From Rosellinia necatrix (lineage: Eukaryota > Ascomycota > Sordariomycetes > Xylariales > Xylariaceae), in assembly GCA_021209875.1 (NCBI GenBank), contig JAGYVD010000002.1, positions 3,224,001 through 3,288,000 of the forward strand: a stretch of DNA of 64,000 nucleotides, read 5' to 3'. The notes beneath the pieces are model-generated. The model worked only from the letters and a program-made list of their open reading frames with translations. It was not told the origin of the DNA and did no database searches. Positions 12,801-25,257 of this stretch are shown piece by piece. The position numbers were made by a program, and so were the translations under genes. Within the stretch, counting starts at the first letter, position 1. Every line of letters starts with the position of its first letter.

Positions 12801-15400
12801 AATTAGTTTTAATAGTTAAAATAAATTATAAATTAAAAACAAAATATAGTTATATTTATTAGGCTCAGATATTTTTTTAATTACTATAATAATTATAAAT
12901 TATTATAATAATAAATAATCGTTAAAAACAGCGCTTTTATTCAAAACTTTTAAATTAACTATTAAATGTAAATATAGTTTTCTTTTATATATCAGCTACA
13001 TAATAAAAATAAAATATATAAATAAAAAAACTGTTAATTTATTTTATGTTAGTTTTGTTATAAAATCTTTTAAATATTATATTAACTGTTTTTTCATTAT
13101 ATATATTAAAAAAATAAAATTAAAACTCTAGTTTTAGAATATAAAACTAAAAACAAAAAAAAGCACTTATAAAAATATATTACTATGTTATAAATTCTTT
13201 TTTTTTTAAAGTATGTTTAAAATAATATAAACTTGTTTAATTTAAAAACAGATGTCATAAAACAAAGTTACACATTTTGCTATAAACTTAATATAAAAAA
13301 TAAAAATTAAAGCAGGGTTTATTTTAATAACAGAAAAATAAATAAATAGGTTTTAAAATTAACAGATAAATAATTTAAAAAGTTTTTAACAACTGTTATA
13401 AAATAAATTATAAAGCTTTATGTTCAAAAATAAACCCTAAATGTTTATGGCTAACGTTTAAAAATAAATAAGTAAAAGCTTATGTCAAATTATAAATATA
13501 TTTAATATTCATTTAAACTATTTTAATGCTTAAATTAATATATATTATAATATTTGAAAAGTTATTACAGTTTAATTAAAAATATAATATAAAACAACAT
13601 CTATAAACAGGGCAAAAAAAAAAAAAAAAAAGCTAGCTAAAACTAACAAGCTTATTGCTAACTTAATAGCTTAAAAGTATTTTAGTAATAATATATTTTT
13701 AATAATATTAAAACTAAAAAAGTTTAACAAAATACGCATTTTTATTTTTTATAATAATATAATAAAAAACTCTGTCCTTTTGAAAGTTTAATATTGTAAT
13801 TTATCTAATTATTTTACAGGTAAGGCTAACTAATTTATAATTAAAAGAGATTAAAAAACAAATATGAAATTATATTTAAAAAGTTTAGCTATAATTAATT
13901 TACAGCTTTTTTTTTAAAACATTTATATTAAAAAGATTACTACTACTAAAAAATTAATAAGTTGTTTATATAAAAAATGTTTTAATTTTAATTAAAAAGA
14001 AAAATCTCATATTAAATTTATAAATTTAATTATCATTATTTTTATAAAATATTCAAAATTTAAAGCTGCGTTTAATTATTTTATGAAAACACATATACTT
14101 TTTGAACATTCCAAAAAAAAAAAGAATTTTGTTTATAGTTGCTCCTCTGTTTTAAAAATAACGTTATTATTTAATAGTGAAATAATAAATATAATTGTTA
14201 TGAGTTTATTTATTATTACAAGCAGGTTGTGTATAATATAACTAAAACTAATATAAAATTTAAAAAATGAAAAAAAATAAAAAATCGCTAAAGCGTTTTA
14301 TAAAAAAATAAAACACTTAAAAGGTAGAAGCAGCAATAAAAATAAACAAACTAATAAAGCTTTTCAAATATATAAATTAACTGCTAAGCTTTTTAAAATA
14401 GTATAAACTAAAAAGCTTTTTTTTAAAAAATAAAAAAACTTTTGAAAAATAAAATTTTTATTATAAGCATTAAAATTATAAATCTAGCTTATATTTAATT
14501 AAAAATAAAAATATAAGTATAAATGCTATAAATATAAACTAAACGCGTGAAATAAAATTAGGCGCTATATATACTAAAATATATAAAACCTAAAATATAA
14601 AAAAAGAACTAGTTCATATAATTCTGCATAACAAAAACAAAAAAAAGCTTAGCTTTCAAAATAACAAACTTTTTTTAAAAAAAATATGTTAATAAATATT
14701 AATATTAAAGCTATGAAAAAATTTTGATACGTTATTTAAAAAAAAACTTTCTTTTAGTTTTATATATATTAGTAGTAAATAAAAAAGCTTTTTACAAATA
14801 ATATTTTAGCTAGAATAAAAACTAATAGATATATTTTTATAAATATAAAACTAGCGCTAAAAATTAAGCCATTATTGAACGTTAAAATAAAAATTAACTT
14901 TATGCAAAAAAAGTGTTAAAGTGTAATTTAAATTTTTTTTAAAATACAAAAATAGCTTTAATAACAAATTTTAATTTATAAGAACAAATACTTAAAAACG
15001 TTCTCTTAATGAAATTAAAAACAAAGCACCCCTTGATTATAAATTAAATATTTTATCAAAAATATAATGTATTTTTTATTTTAAAAAAAATATCATATAT
15101 TTCTTTCTAGCTTTTATCAAACCATGATGTTTTTTTTAAATATAAAATAAAACTAAGTATTAAACATTTAAAAGTTTAGCAGCCGCGTTATTTTATTATT
15201 ATTACATTATTACTAGTTTTGCTGAAAGCTTTATAGCAACCTTTAAAAAATATTACATCTTAGCTTATAAAACATATTTAACAGAGGTGTGGATCAATCT
15301 ATAAAAAGATTTACTTATTATTAAAAATATAGTAACATGTTAAAAATATTTAATATAAATAATCGAATTTTTTAAAAAACTTTTATTAAATATAATAAAA
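12800..15400. other. A-rich block of unknown origin
   Basis: Here the plus strand changes from T-rich to A-rich and then back near 15.4 kb. Such switches elsewhere in the window coincide with elements in the opposite orientation (B1). It may be a minus-strand insertion into A4, but I found no terminal repeats and no matching copy. No gene is visible. Confidence 0.35.
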
Positions 15401-16309
15401 CACAGATATTTATGTATATTAATTGTTAATAAAAATAATAGTAAAAATTGTTTTTATTTTATATATACAGGGTTTATAAACGCAGTATTAAAACTATATT
15501 TTATATATATGTATATTTTGTTTAAAAAGTTTTACAATAAAAGTTTCTAGCTTGATCATTAAACTGTTGTATTTTATTATAATATCTTGTTTAAATCCGT
15601 TAATTTATTTATTAATTTATTAATTTATTTTTAATTATTTTTTAAATTTTTTATTGCCACTAGTTTTTTTTAAACATTTTTTAATAAATTATTTAGCTCA
15701 TAGTTTAATAATATATATCTTCTTTTCATATAATTAGTTCATTTATATATAAGAATAAAAAAATTAAATTATATGTTGTAGTTTTTTTTATAGCTCTAAA
15801 TAGCTTTTTTAATTATATTAATATATTCAAAAAATTGAATTTTTAAATATATTTTTTAATTATATTTTTGTTTGATATTTTAATTTAACTTCATGATTTT
15901 TTTATGAATGTTCAAACATAATTAATAATTTATTAATAGTTTAAACATAAATCCATACTTAATTTTTAATTTGCAAAGTTTTTTTTCCTTTTTTGTAAGT
16001 TCAAATATATCAGCTATATATAATGCTTTTATTTATATATTTTTATTAAACTTTTAATATATTAATCCAAAAATTTTTGTTATTATTATTTTAAAAAACA
16101 TTTTTATTTTTTATAAATTTATAGTTTATATTTATTAAAGCTACAAATTTAACGTTTTATTATGGTTATATTAATTTATAAATATTATTATAATTTATTA
16201 TATATTATATTTATTAATAATATAATTATTTATTCATAAATTCTTAATAATTATAAAAACAATTATTAAAATGTTTTTATTATTATTTAACTTATATTTA
16301 TATTATTAC

Positions 16310-16340
16310 TACTGCTGCTGCTGCTGCTGCTACTGCTGTT
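16310..16340. repeat. Imperfect CTG/CTA trinucleotide microsatellite
   Basis: An array of six CTG units plus CTA units. The equivalent place in A1 (about 5608-5625) has only TACTACTGCTG, so the array appears to have expanded in this copy. CTG units contain no CpA on the plus strand when followed by C, which may help them outlast RIP. Confidence 0.6.
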
Positions 16341-16959
16341 ATTAACATTACTTTTGCTGTTTTCATTATTTCTATAGTTTATATTATTAAAAATAATATT
16401 TTTATATATCTTTTATTTATTTATAATTAATTTAAATATAATTTATCGATGCAAAAAACAAGCTAATTTATATTGATTACGTTTTTGCAAATTTATTTTA
16501 TTAAATTTATTGCATGCAAGTTTATATTTAAATATTAAAAATATTTTATGTTGAATTCTTTCAAGTTTTATATTTCTTAATATTATTAAACTACTACTAT
16601 TAACCTTTATGTAATTATTTATATTATTTTTATATGCTGTTTTTAATTTAAAATATTGTTTAATAAATAATATTTTTACCGCTGTTATTAACGTTGTTTT
16701 TTATTTTATTTATTCATATTTAAAACTAATCAATATTATTTAAAAATGTTTTGTTTAAACTATTTTAATCTTATATTTATTAATTAATTAAATATATTAT
16801 ATTATAAAGCTATTAAAGATAATAGCTATTATTAACGTTTTATTTTTTAATGTAAAAATATTTTTTTGTTTATATTTTATTTTGTATATTTTAATTACTT
16901 AATTAAGACATAATTAATGCTACAAAAGCTGCTTTTGTATATTCAGCTAATAATTAAAC

Positions 16960-17164
16960 TAAGAGGTGCACTATACGGGGGGGGAAATGTGTATTATAAA
17001 AGAAGAAGATCTAACTATTCTGATCTAACTTCTAGATCTAGCTAGGTGCGTGGGCCAAGAACCACTTAGTAGGGCTAGTCTTAAGTAATAAAGTGCCTAG
17101 TTTTCCTACGTTATAAATAAGGCTACAGCGCTTATATAAGCAACTCTTTTGTTAGCGCGTATTA
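16960..17164 (+). repeat. 5' LTR of A3
   Basis: 205 bp, matching 24351-24555 with mainly RIP-type differences. It starts TAAGAGGTGCAC, contains an uninterrupted G run near 16977-16984, and ends GCGCGTATTA. It kept more G+C in its middle than the A1 LTR. Confidence 0.82.
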
Positions 17165-17272
17165 AAATGCTGCGTTAAATTTTAAGCTTTTGCTAATTTT
17201 AGCAATTTTATTATATGTTTTTATAAAACCGTTTTTTTTTTTTAAGCTAGCTTTAATTTCTAGTTATAAGCT

Positions 17273-17380
17273 ATGCTAGTTTTAATATTTTTTAATAAAT
17301 TTTTTATTATATTAAAGCTGTTTTTTGATTATTTATTAATTAAATTTATAACTGTATTTTTATTTAATAAAATAGTTTAA
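17273..17380 (+). pseudogene. Truncated first reading frame of A3
   Basis: ATG at 17273 corresponds to the starts at 2148 (A1) and 45372 (A2), about 110 bp inside the LTR. The frame runs 35 codons and then hits TAA, earlier than in A1 or A2. It is a remnant of the gag-position frame with no recognisable domain. Confidence 0.42.
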
Positions 17381-20300
17381 ACTGTTTTATTTATAATTAA
17401 ATTTATATTTTAAAATAATTTTATTTTATAAATATTTTTTTGCTAAAGTTTTATATAGTTTTTATTAAACTAAACAATAAAACTTATTATTTAATTAAAT
17501 CGTGTTTTTTAAAGTTATATATAAATATTTTAAAAACACAACTAAATTAATATAAAATTTTTAACAAAGTTTAATTTATAAACTAAGTTTTTAATTTATT
17601 ATTTAATTATTTAAAATTTAAATTTTTATTATAAGTATTTTTAAAAACGTTAGTTAAATAAATAATATTTATTATATAAATATAAATAAACTTGCATTAT
17701 TTTTTTAAATGTTAACAAGCAATGTTTTATATTATAGTATTATTTTATAACAGGTTAAACAAAATTTATTATAAAATATATATTTTTATAAAAATGCTAG
17801 CAAAAATATAGATTTTAATAAATTTTTAATTTTTTAAAGTTTATTAATATTTTTAATATATTTAAAAGTTTAAATTTAAACAATTACTTATAAAAAATAA
17901 AATATATAGTTTTATTATATGCAGCGTTTAAATTTTATTATAAAAAATATAATATTTATTTATTCTGCTTTAAGTTTTTAAAAATATAATATTATATTAT
18001 TATTTTAATTGTTTAATTTTTATGTTTTAAAAACTATTTGTTTAAAAATAATATACAGCTGTTATTATTAGTTTAATATTTAAAGTTTTTTAAATATTAT
18101 ATTAAATTTAAATATAAATTTTCGGCTTTTATTAAAAATAAAACTTTAAAAATATTTTAATTATTAATAAAAGTTGCTTAATTAATATAGGATTTTATTT
18201 TTCTGTTTTATATTTTTATATTTAAAAATTAAAAAATATGTTTTAATATAAAATAAAATATTGTTATTATTAAAATATATATTTTAAAATATAGTTTTTT
18301 TGTTTAATTATAAAAATATATTTTGCTTTTAATTTTTAATAAAGCTAAAATAAAATTTATATTTATAATATATATAAATAAAAAGTTATTAAGTTTAATT
18401 AGGTTTAATTTTTTATTAAAAGTTGCTTGTTAATTTAATTTAAATTATATATATTGCAGTATTTAATATAATCTTTTATTATTTATATTTTATAAGCTAT
18501 AACAAATAGTTTTAATGTTTAGATTATATATTAAGCGCTATAATATTATTTATTATTATATATTTGTTTTAATATTTTTTAACTTTTTAATTAAAATGTA
18601 TAAACGATTTATATTTATATATAGATTATATATTTGTCTGTTTATTATAATATTAAAAAATATCCAAGTTTAAAATGAATTATAACGTTTTTATTGTTTT
18701 TTTTTAAATATTTTATAATTTTTAATACTTATGCGTATTTCCGGTTTTTATATATATTATTATAAATTCGTTTTTAATGTTTTATTTATTACTGTTTTTA
18801 ATATAAATATATAAAACACCACTTTTAATTTTTTTATATTATATTTAATTTTAATTTATTGTTTATTTTTATTTGTTTTCTGTTTATTTTTATATATTTA
18901 ATATTATTTATAAACAGTTAAACCTGTTTAAAACATAATTAAGTGTTTTTAGCAAGTAATATATATAAAATTTATATTATAATAAATAAATAAATAAATT
19001 AATTAATTTTTAATTAACATGTTATATAGCTGTAGTTTTTAACATAAGATATTTAATAATATTTTTAATAATTAAATAATTAATTTGTATAATTACTAGT
19101 TTTTGTTTAATTATGTTATAATATATAATTTTTACCTGTTTAAACTAAATATATTATTTTTGCTTTTAAAACTTATAATTAGTTGTAATATTTACTAATA
19201 ATTTATTTAAATCTATTATTAATTAAACTTTTATATTAAATATCATATTTTTAATTTTTATATATCTTTAAGCTTTTAATAAAATATTATTACTTTAATT
19301 TTTTATATCGATTTATTAATTTATAAAAATAACATTTTATAAAAATTATAATAAGATAATATAGCTTTTTATATATAGTATTTTATATAGCTTTAAAAAT
19401 ATCATTTGTAAAAATATTAATTTATAATATTTAAATTTGATAAAGTTTTTATATTTGCTAAACTTTTTTATTTTAATATTACTAGTTTGTTTATTTTTTA
19501 TTAATAAAGCTGTTTTTTTTTTCTGCAGAAGTTTAATTAGTTTAATATAATATAAAATTAAGCTGTATAAAAATCTTATTGTTTTTATATATTGCTTAAA
19601 AGCTTTTAATTAATTTAAAAAAACTAAGTTATAAATTGCTGCTATATAACTTTTAATATTATTATTTTTAAGATATTTATTTTAAATTTAAATAAGTTTA
19701 CTAAAAATATTTTATAAAAACTTTATTAATATTACAGCTATATATTAATTTTAAATATTTTATATATTGTTTTGCTATATTAAAAATATTATCATATTAT
19801 TTATAAAGCTTTGCAGTATTTTTAGTACGTTTTAAAAAAATTGTTCCTATAACGTTATATATATATTAAAAATTATAAAAACTTATAACGGCTATATAAT
19901 ATTTTGTTATTTTTTGACCTAATAATAATAAAGCGGTTTTAAAGTTTAAATATATTAAAACTTATAAAAAAATAACTGTGTTAATTACTATTATAAAATG
20001 TTTTATTTTTAAAAATTTAATAATTTTTGCTTATAATAATAATAAATAATTATATAGCCCTATTATTTTATTTAAATCTTTTAAATTTATAACTATTTAG
20101 TTTTTATATATTATAATATTTAAAATTTTTATTTTATTTAATATTAAATGCCAGGTTATAAATATTAAATATATAAATAAAGTTAATTTATTAACTTATT
20201 TTATATTTTTTTATATAAGTCGTTATAAAATTTCTTAAAAAATTTATATTTTTGCTATTAAAAAATATGCGTGATTAATAAATTTAATTTTTAGTTCAGC

Positions 20301-23300
20301 TATTTTTTATAAAAAAGTTTTAGCTGTTATTTTATTAATATATTAATAGTTTTTTGTTTTATTATAAGTTATATTTTTCTGCTATATTTTTAAATTTTTT
20401 GTTTATAACGTTTGTTTAGCGTATATATATTTTTTTTAAATATAATAATTTTAGTATATTTATAAGTCGCTTAATCTTTAACATAAATAAAATATCTGGA
20501 ATTTTAAAGCATATAAAATTTAAAGTTAGCAGAAATTCTTTTTAGTTTTATAAAATCTATAATATTTTTATTACGTTTATAAATAACGTTTTAAATAAAA
20601 ATATAGCTAGTTATTTTTATATAATATTAGGGATTTTATTTAGTATTAATATATTTTAAAAAATCTATTATTAGTTGCTACTACTATAATTATTAAAATT
20701 ATTTTAAATTAAATGTTTATATATATAAGTATTTTTATTTAATTAAATCTTTAAAAAAGCTTATTTTTATAGGGTTAAAAATATTATAAAAATAATTTTA
20801 TATTATTAATTATATTAGTAATTATAGTTATAAAAGCTAATATTTTTAAAGCTTTTTAAATGTTATTATAAAATACTTTTAGTTTTTATTTTTTATATTA
20901 TTTTTATTTTAGTTTTTTAGCTATTATAATATATTATTTTAACGTATTTATTATAAATATTATATAGGGTGTTTTTATATTAATAATTATATTTATAGCT
21001 GTAAAAATAGTTTTTAAAGCTAAAAAGCTGAAATTATAGCTTGTTAATAATGTTTTATATTTAACAGCTATATATGCTTTTTCTGTTTTAAAATAAGTTT
21101 TTTTTGTTTATTATTTTTTTTTAAATTTATGCTTTTATATTTTAATATTAAATTATATTTAAAATTTATTTAAAGTTAAAAATTAAATTATCTTAGTTTT
21201 ATAGCTTATAATTATTTAATAAAAAAACAAATCGTTTTTAAAAAAGGTTAAGTGTTAGTTTTTTATTATTTATTTTTTTTATAAAATTTATATTTTATTA
21301 GTTTTTTTATTGTTAGTTTTTATAAATAACAAAAATTTATCTTATTTTTAAGTTTTATTAGTTTTAGTTTAATTTTTAAAAAAACTTTATTGTTTTTTAT
21401 TATATGTTTAAAATGTTTAAAAATATTTAACTAATATATATTATATTTATGCCTAAATTAGCATATATTTTTATTTTATTGTTTAATTTAAAGTTTTATA
21501 TTCTAAATTGCAACTATATATAATATATAAACTTTTTATTTTTTATATTATATTTTAAAACATTTTTAATATTTTTAATATTTTTAGTACTTTATAAATA
21601 ATTAATTATATCTGTTTTTTTAGCAGGCGTTTTTTGTTTTAAACAAACTGTTGCGTTTTTAACAGTATTTTTTTTAGCTTGTTTATAATATTATAAATAT
21701 TTTAAACAAAAATTATATAAAAGCATTAATACTATATAATATTTATATATTTTATTTTTTAAATAAAGTAGCGATTTTATATCAAATTTTTTGAATCATA
21801 TATTCAGTTTATATTTATATAAATATTAAATTTTTTTGTCGGCGGTAATAAATTTTTTTTAGCATTAGTAGCATTTTAAATCTGTTATTAATTTATATAA
21901 TGTTTTAAATATATTCTTGTTTTTTGTTTTTTAATAAGTAATAATTTAATTAACTATTGTTAATTTTTTTAAAAATAGATTTTATTATTTTAATGGCTAT
22001 AATTTTAAAATTATAATTACTAGTCTTTTAATTATTATATTAATTATATTAATTATTGTTTTATAGTTTTTAGTTATTTTTTACGATTTTTATAATAGTT
22101 ATTATTTTATTTTTAAAAAAATTAAAAACTATTATTTCTTTAATTATAGTTATATTAATTGTTATAATTATACCTATAGTTATATTTTAAATATTATAAC
22201 TTTGTTTATTTTACTGTTGTTTTTCTAGTATTATTTTTTACATCGTTTATATAACTAGTTTTTAATTAATCTTATAAAAATAACAATTTTTTTAAAAAAA
22301 ATCTTACTTTATTTTTATATTTTAAAATATTAAAAGTTATAAATCGCGTTAAATATACTGTATTTTTTATTGATTAATAACTGTTTTTAATTAAATTTTT
22401 ATAAGTTATTTTAAACTTTTTAATTTTAAGCATATATTTTTTATTTTTAGTTTTAAATAAATAGTTATAAAATTATTTAATTTTTAGTTTTATGCTGTTA
22501 TAAATTTATATTATTATTTTATGCTAATTATTATTATGAATACTTAAAATATTTATAATGTATATATATTTTAATTGTTTTTATATATATTATATTAATA
22601 TATATAACTTTTAGTATATATTTTATAAAATTAAATAATTATTTTTAAACTTTTAGTTTATAATATTTAAGTTTATTATAAAACGTTATTATATAGTTTT
22701 AATAACATAATTAATATTTTTGTAATATAGCTTAGTTTAAATAATTATGATTAGTTTATGATTTTATTATAAAATAACAAGTTTTATAAAAATATTTAAA
22801 ATAATAATAAAATTTGTTTTTTGTTTTATAAGATGTTTTTCATTTTTAAAACCAAAGTTAAACAATTAATAAAAAATAAATATTTATAAATATTATGTTT
22901 TTTTTCTGTTATTATGTTTAAATCGTTAAAATTATTACAAAAAAATTAAAAATATTAATTGTTTTTTTTATAGTTTAATATTTTTATTATAAATATTTAT
23001 CATTTAAATTTTCCTCAAGTTTTTTATTTTTAGTTATATTAAAACTAAACGTTTATTTTATTATTTTTAGAGTTTAAATTTAATAAATCTTTCAAAAATT
23101 TAAGTTTATTTATAAGCCGGTTTTTTTTTTTCATATTTTATTTAAAATAATTAACAATTCTTTTAATACTAGTTAATTTATAAATATTTAATTAAATAGC
23201 AGTTAAATTATACAGAATATTAAATTAAATAAATGTTTTTTTTATTACTAGCTTTTTATTATATATATATATATATATTTTTTTATTATGTTTTTTTATA

Positions 23301-23849
23301 ACTAATAGCTACATACTTTTATTATTTTAAATTTAAGTTTTATTTTAGGATTTTAACTATCTTAGCTATTATAGTTTATATTTTTTCAGAGTTTTTATTT
23401 ATTTATTGCTTTACAAAAAAAACAAAAATTATATATTAATTAAAACTTAATTTTTAAAAATTTTTAGTTTTTTTCTGTTTTTTAAAAAGCGTTATTAATT
23501 TTATTTTTAATTTATTATTTTTCATAATTATTTACTTTTTAGTTTAATTTTATATATTTTATAGGTTGTATATTTTTTATTTAATTTAAAATTTGGCTGT
23601 TTTTATTTTAAAACATTATTTTGAACATAAATTTATTTTTTCTGTTTATAACTATAAGCAAGCTTAATAAATTAATATAATAAACTGTAATGTATAATAA
23701 AGTAATAAAATAAATATTTTAAATTTAATAGTTTAAATAAATATTTTTAATGTTTATATGATTATTAGCTAAAATATAAAAATATAATATTAAGCTTACT
23801 GCTGTTATAATTATATTTCTGCCAAGTTTTTTCTAATGTTTTTAATTAA

Positions 23850-24097
23850 TGGTGCACCAGTCACAAATAAGAAGTCAAGGCTCCAGCAATAAGTGATCTA
23901 TTGTACAAAAATCTACAGATGAAAAAGGAAAGAGTAAGTGGGAGGAATTAGCCCACTAGAATTCTGGCTAAGTGCAGGTGTGTGGGGTGGGTCCAGTCTA
24001 TGCGCTACAGCTGGTCTGTGCGCACCAGTTGGCAACAGGTGTACGGATGTCCCGTGCGTGCCACGCACGCTACAGGAAGGACCAGTCATCCGTAACT
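23850..24097 (+). mobile_element. Solo LTR of family C nested in A3
   Basis: 248 bp from TGGTGCACCAGTCAC to CATCCGTAACT. Comparison with the uninterrupted site in A1 (about 8748-8775, AATTAGCTGTATT) shows where it landed. The 5-bp duplications ATTAA and ATTTA both derive from ATTAG. It is nearly unmutated inside a heavily RIPed host, so it inserted, and lost its internal region, after A3 was mutated. It is nearly identical to the copy at 1151-1400. Confidence 0.88.
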
Positions 24098-24350
24098 ATT
24101 TACTATAATTATTTAAATAATTTTTTAAATTTTAATATAAATTATTAGTTAAAATAGTTTTTAGCTTTAACAGAAATATATAACATAAAAAAAAATAAGC
24201 TATAGCTTTAGCTTGTTTAATTAAAATAGCGCAGGCGTTTTTTATAAATTATAAAATTTATAGCTTAAAAATGCTTTTATTTTTATTAAAATAAAAAAAT
24301 AAAATAATTTAATTGAGTTTTTATAAAAAAACGTTATAAAAACACTAATT

Positions 24351-24555
24351 TAAAAAGTTTATTATAAAAAAAAAAAAAACGATGTTATAAAAAATCAAAA
24401 TCTAACTATTTTAATTTAACTTGTAGATCTAGCTAAATATATAGGCCAGGGACCATTTATTAGAGCCAGTTTTAAGTAGTAGGGTACGTAGCTTTGCCAC
24501 GCTATAAGTAGGGCTACAGCGCTTATATACGCAACTCCCTTGTCGGCGCGCATTG
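24351..24555 (+). repeat. 3' LTR of A3
   Basis: 205 bp, the partner of 16960-17164. Its first 60 bases are heavily RIPed (TAAAAAGTTTATTATAAAA against TAAGAGGTGCACTATACGG) while the right part kept CAGGGACCATTTATTAGAGC. It ends GCGCATTG before the duplication. Confidence 0.8.
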
Positions 24556-24560
24556 TAAAC

Positions 24561-24937
24561 CTTTTTTCATATTTTTTTATTGTTTCTAATCTTACAATAA
24601 ATAATTATTATAACATTCATTAATTCTTAATTTATTTAAAATAAATTATTTTGCCTTTTAAAATTTTGTCATGTTAAACTTTTAATCTTTTAATAAAAAA
24701 TAAAATATTATAGCGTTAAACATATTTATTTTTATAAATTTTTATATTGTTTATATATTTTTAATTATTTTTAATATTTATATTGTTATAGCTGTTTATT
24801 TTTTTACATATTGCTTTTTTTATATTTTTTATTTTTATTTTATTAAAGTTTTTTTGTTTGTTTTTATTACGCAGCCTATATTTTTAAGCGCTGCTTAAAA
24901 AGCTTGTGTTAATTTGATTTTAAAATGTTTTTTTAAT
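24561..24937. other. AT-rich spacer between A3 and B1
   Basis: 377 bp of degraded sequence with no gene. A small fold-back lies near 24890 (AAGCGCTGCTT). It is probably part of the old host repeat into which A3 and B1 both inserted. Confidence 0.5.
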
Positions 24938-25257
24938 TGTCACGATGAAGTGGATAGCTTTAGCAGAAGGCTGGTGATCGTAGCCTAAGTGCTGTAGTAA
25001 TCCCTGTGGCTAAATTAATAGCTGTTCAAATAAGCGGTCGGGCTTATACAAGCTTAACCTATTTAAACATATTAATTATAAGGCAGAAAAAATATAATTT
25101 TTTTAAGCTGTATATATAAGTTAGCTCGTTTAATTATTTTTTAATAATATAATTTAACTAGATAAATTATTATTATAAGCTTAAATTAATTTGTTGATAT
25201 TAAATGTTCAGTTTTAATTTTATTATTTTTAAACGATTTATTTGTTTTTTTGCCATA
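24938..25257 (-). repeat. 3' LTR of B1
   Basis: 320 bp. On the minus strand it aligns end to end with the intact solo LTR at 38321-38641. The outer end (TGTCACGATGAAGTGG on plus) is nearly intact and the inner end is heavily RIPed. Confidence 0.85.

Larger units (their letters stand above)
9203..16954. other. Degraded repeat block between A1 and A3 (no gene)
   Basis: 7.75 kb with no gene. Parts of it (about 10.0-12.8 kb and 15.4-16.95 kb) appear collinear with family A. 12.8-15.4 kb has the opposite A/T asymmetry. A fold-back lies at 9919-9996 and a CTG-type microsatellite at 16310-16340. The rest shows nothing I can identify. Confidence 0.6.
16960..24555 (+). mobile_element. LTR retrotransposon A3, full length, variant LTR, RIP-inactivated
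   Basis: 7596 bp including a 248-bp solo LTR-C inserted at 23850. It is flanked by perfect 5-bp duplications TAAAC (16955-16959, 24556-24560). The internal region follows A1 and A2 throughout but is more diverged. The LTRs agree with each other yet share with A1/A2 only the first bases (TAAGAGGTGCAC), the stretch around TATTATAAAAG, and the end (GCTTATATAAGC to GCGCGTATTA). All frames are broken. Confidence 0.85.
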
